Assembly (NCBI GenBank): GCA_040755715.1
Contig: JBFLXN010000149.1
Coordinates: 1-6,691 of the forward strand
DNA length: 6,691 nt
Direction: 5' to 3'
Source: JBFLXN01 sp040755715 [NCBI: Candidatus Edwardsbacteria bacterium]
GTDB lineage: Bacteria > Edwardsbacteria > AC1 > JBFLXN01
Below the pieces are notes generated by a model. The model was not told the DNA's origin, did not search any database, and worked only from the letters and a program-made list of their open reading frames with translations. Of this stretch, positions 6,257 to 6,691 are shown piece by piece; positions within the stretch are counted from its first letter, which is position 1, and each line of letters opens with the position of its first letter. Made by a program: the position numbers and the translations under genes.

Positions 6257-6375
6257 GTCCCGGAGGGACGAAATATTAATAGCATTAAAATTTTATAGAC
6301 CCCTACAGAGCTCCGTAGGAGCGATATATTATGCCGAATACCTTTTCTCAAATATATATCCATCTGGTTTTTGCA
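6257..6375 (+). mobile_element. Truncated left part of an IS200/IS605-type element
   Basis: Two similar small hairpins, GTCCC-GGA-GGGAC (6257-6269) and GCTCC-GTA-GGAGC (6310-6322), are each followed by CGA(A/T)ATATT, then comes the transposase start. Subterminal hairpins of this kind are the ends recognised by HUH/Y1 transposases of the IS200/IS605 family. The second hairpin's 3' arm contains the Shine-Dalgarno GGAG (6318-6321), which it could occlude; such 5'-leader repression is known for IS200. The rest of the element is absent after 6375, so it is a dead remnant. Confidence 0.6.
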
Positions 6376-6393
6376 AATTCTTTTAATTTTTAA
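6331..6393 (+). pseudogene. N-terminal fragment of an IS200/IS605 (REP-associated) tyrosine transposase
   Basis: The ATG at 6331 opens MPNTFSQIYIHLVFA, which closely matches the conserved N-terminus of this transposase family (usually followed by a VKGR-like stretch). Homology ends at codon 15, after which five unrelated A/T-rich codons lead to TAA 6391-6393. The catalytic HUH and Tyr regions are missing. The breakpoint is next to an AAATTCTT (6375-6382) / AAGAATTT (6406-6413) inverted repeat. Confidence 0.75.
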
Positions 6394-6410
6394 ATGACAA
6401 TTAGCAAGAA

Positions 6411-6435
6411 TTTCCTTGATGGCAAGGAAAGTATA
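6411..6435. repeat. Hairpin repeat unit, copy 1 (TTTCCTTG-ATGG-CAAGGAAA-GTATA)
   Basis: A perfect 8-bp stem with a 4-nt loop (6411-6430) followed by GTATA. A second copy lies at 6528-6553, and the pair directly flanks the CACTGA palindromic element. Confidence 0.6.
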
Positions 6436-6445
6436 AACCACTGAG

Positions 6446-6517
6446 GACACTGAAATCACTGAAGAGTTTTTTTATCCAAAGATAAAGAAGACCTTATTTT
6501 TCTGTGTATTCAGTGTC
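6446..6517. repeat. Palindromic element with CACTGA arms
   Basis: The left arm 6446-6462 and right arm 6501-6517 are inverted repeats matching at 14 of 17 positions. The left side (6439-6465) carries three 9-base units beginning CACTGA. An inner TTTATC-CAAA-GATAAA hairpin (6471-6486) completes the nested design. The run of seven T at 6467-6473 does not follow a stem, so it is not read as a terminator. Confidence 0.55.
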
Positions 6518-6527
6518 TTTTGAAGAT

Positions 6528-6553
6528 TTTCCTTGAGCGCATAGGAAAGTATA
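6528..6553. repeat. Hairpin repeat unit, copy 2
   Basis: TTTCCTTGA, then GCGCAT, then AGGAAAGTATA. It shares the first 9 and last 11 bases with copy 1 at 6411-6435, and differs only in the loop region, where the stem now carries a bulged T. Confidence 0.6.
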
Positions 6554-6589
6554 CAAAATTAAGGTTAAGTATAGTTTCTAATAAATTTC

Positions 6590-6618
6590 TTGACATAATT
6601 TAATATTTATGCTATACT
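6590..6618 (+). promoter_or_regulatory. Near-consensus sigma70 promoter
   Basis: TTGACA (6590-6595), a 17-base spacer, then TATACT (6613-6618) with an extended TGC before it. The expected start, near 6625, would leave only about 16 bases of leader, beginning at or just before the Shine-Dalgarno GGAGG (6626-6630). Confidence 0.8.
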
Positions 6619-6642
6619 ATTGTCTGGAGGTGACAATAGTAT
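6614..6642. promoter_or_regulatory. Perfect 11-bp inverted repeat over the -10, Shine-Dalgarno and start codon
   Basis: ATACTATTGTC (6614-6624) and GACAATAGTAT (6632-6642) are exact reverse complements separated by TGGAGGT. The dyad overlaps five bases of the -10 hexamer, the predicted start point, the Shine-Dalgarno GGAGG in its centre, and the first two bases of the ATG. RNA made from the promoter at 6590-6618 would lack the left arm, so it may act as a DNA operator. Transcripts entering from upstream would contain the whole hairpin and hide the start site. Confidence 0.65.
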
Positions 6643-6691
6643 GGCTGATATACCAAGTCGTTATGTTCGTAAATTGACAGTAAAAGAAAAA
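6641..6691 (+). CDS. Start of an unidentified protein, possibly an IS630-type transposase (3'-partial)
   Basis: Only 17 codons are present, MADIPSRYVRKLTVKEK, running off the window. Initiation is well supported: GGAGG at 6626-6630 lies 10 bases before the ATG, and a strong promoter lies just upstream. The RYVRKLT(V)KEK pattern resembles the N-terminus of IS630-family transposases, where a short R-Y-x-V/R-x-LT stretch precedes the helix-turn-helix. The start-site hairpin would also suit a transposase protected from outside transcription. This is inference from very few residues; a small DNA-binding regulator controlled by its own operator is an alternative. Confidence 0.45.
   Translation, partial: MADIPSRYVRKLTVKEK

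Noticed and set aside
6232-6459. A 75-codon minus-strand frame downstream of the radical SAM gene
   Set aside because: It crosses both IS200-type hairpins, the transposase relic and part of a palindromic repeat, so it is chance openness in repeat DNA.
6439-6465. CRISPR-like array from the repeated CACTGA 9-mers
   Set aside because: Units are 9 bases with no spacers of uniform length and no adjacent cas genes; they form one arm of a palindrome.
6467-6473. Rho-independent terminator from the T7 run
   Set aside because: The T-run precedes the hairpin loop and is not placed after a GC-rich stem on the + strand; no convincing stem ends just before it.

Overview
The window looks like a chromosomal segment of an FCB-type bacterium, possibly an uncultivated lineage such as WOR-3/Stahlbacteria. 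The main evidence is the first gene, which ends in a type IX secretion (T9SS) type-A sorting domain. The lineage itself cannot be settled from this sequence. All recognisable genes are on the + strand.

Layout. (1) 1-1922: the 3' part of a large secreted beta-propeller protein with a T9SS sorting domain. (2) 1923-2346: non-coding DNA holding two tight hairpins, a second decayed copy of a T9SS C-terminal end, a rho-independent terminator, a sigma70-type promoter and a nested palindromic repeat. (3) 2347-2985: thymidylate kinase (tmk), probably starting at a CTG behind a strong Shine-Dalgarno site. (4) 2963-3305: an A/T-rich element with 56-bp imperfect terminal inverted repeats (46/56 matches by hand) enclosing a broken gene of the 23S rRNA intervening-sequence protein (S23/IVP, four-helix bundle) family. 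(5) 3353-4906: a membrane-anchored S41 C-terminal processing peptidase with an intact Ser/Lys/Gln catalytic set. (6) 4956-6140: an SplB-like radical SAM protein (COG1533 type) with an additional C-terminal cysteine cluster. (7) 6141-6640: a 500-bp gene-free stretch of repeats, containing two more palindromic elements of the CAC(A/T)GA type, the left end of an IS200/IS605-type element with a truncated transposase, and a duplicated small hairpin. (8) 6590-6691: a near-consensus promoter and the first 17 codons of a new gene, whose -10, Shine-Dalgarno and start codon are all covered by one perfect 11-bp inverted repeat.

How the parts relate. tmk, the peptidase and the radical SAM protein are co-oriented and could be transcribed together. 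They share no obvious pathway: dTTP supply, envelope proteolysis and radical chemistry. The T9SS protein is separated from them by a terminator and is a surface or secreted product. The most unusual material lies between the genes. At least six kinds of repeat or mobile remnant occupy the gaps, and one of them (the IVP element) appears to have supplied the last codons of tmk. The inverted-repeat-flanked IVP element and the start-site-spanning dyad at the window end are the best candidates for undescribed biology.
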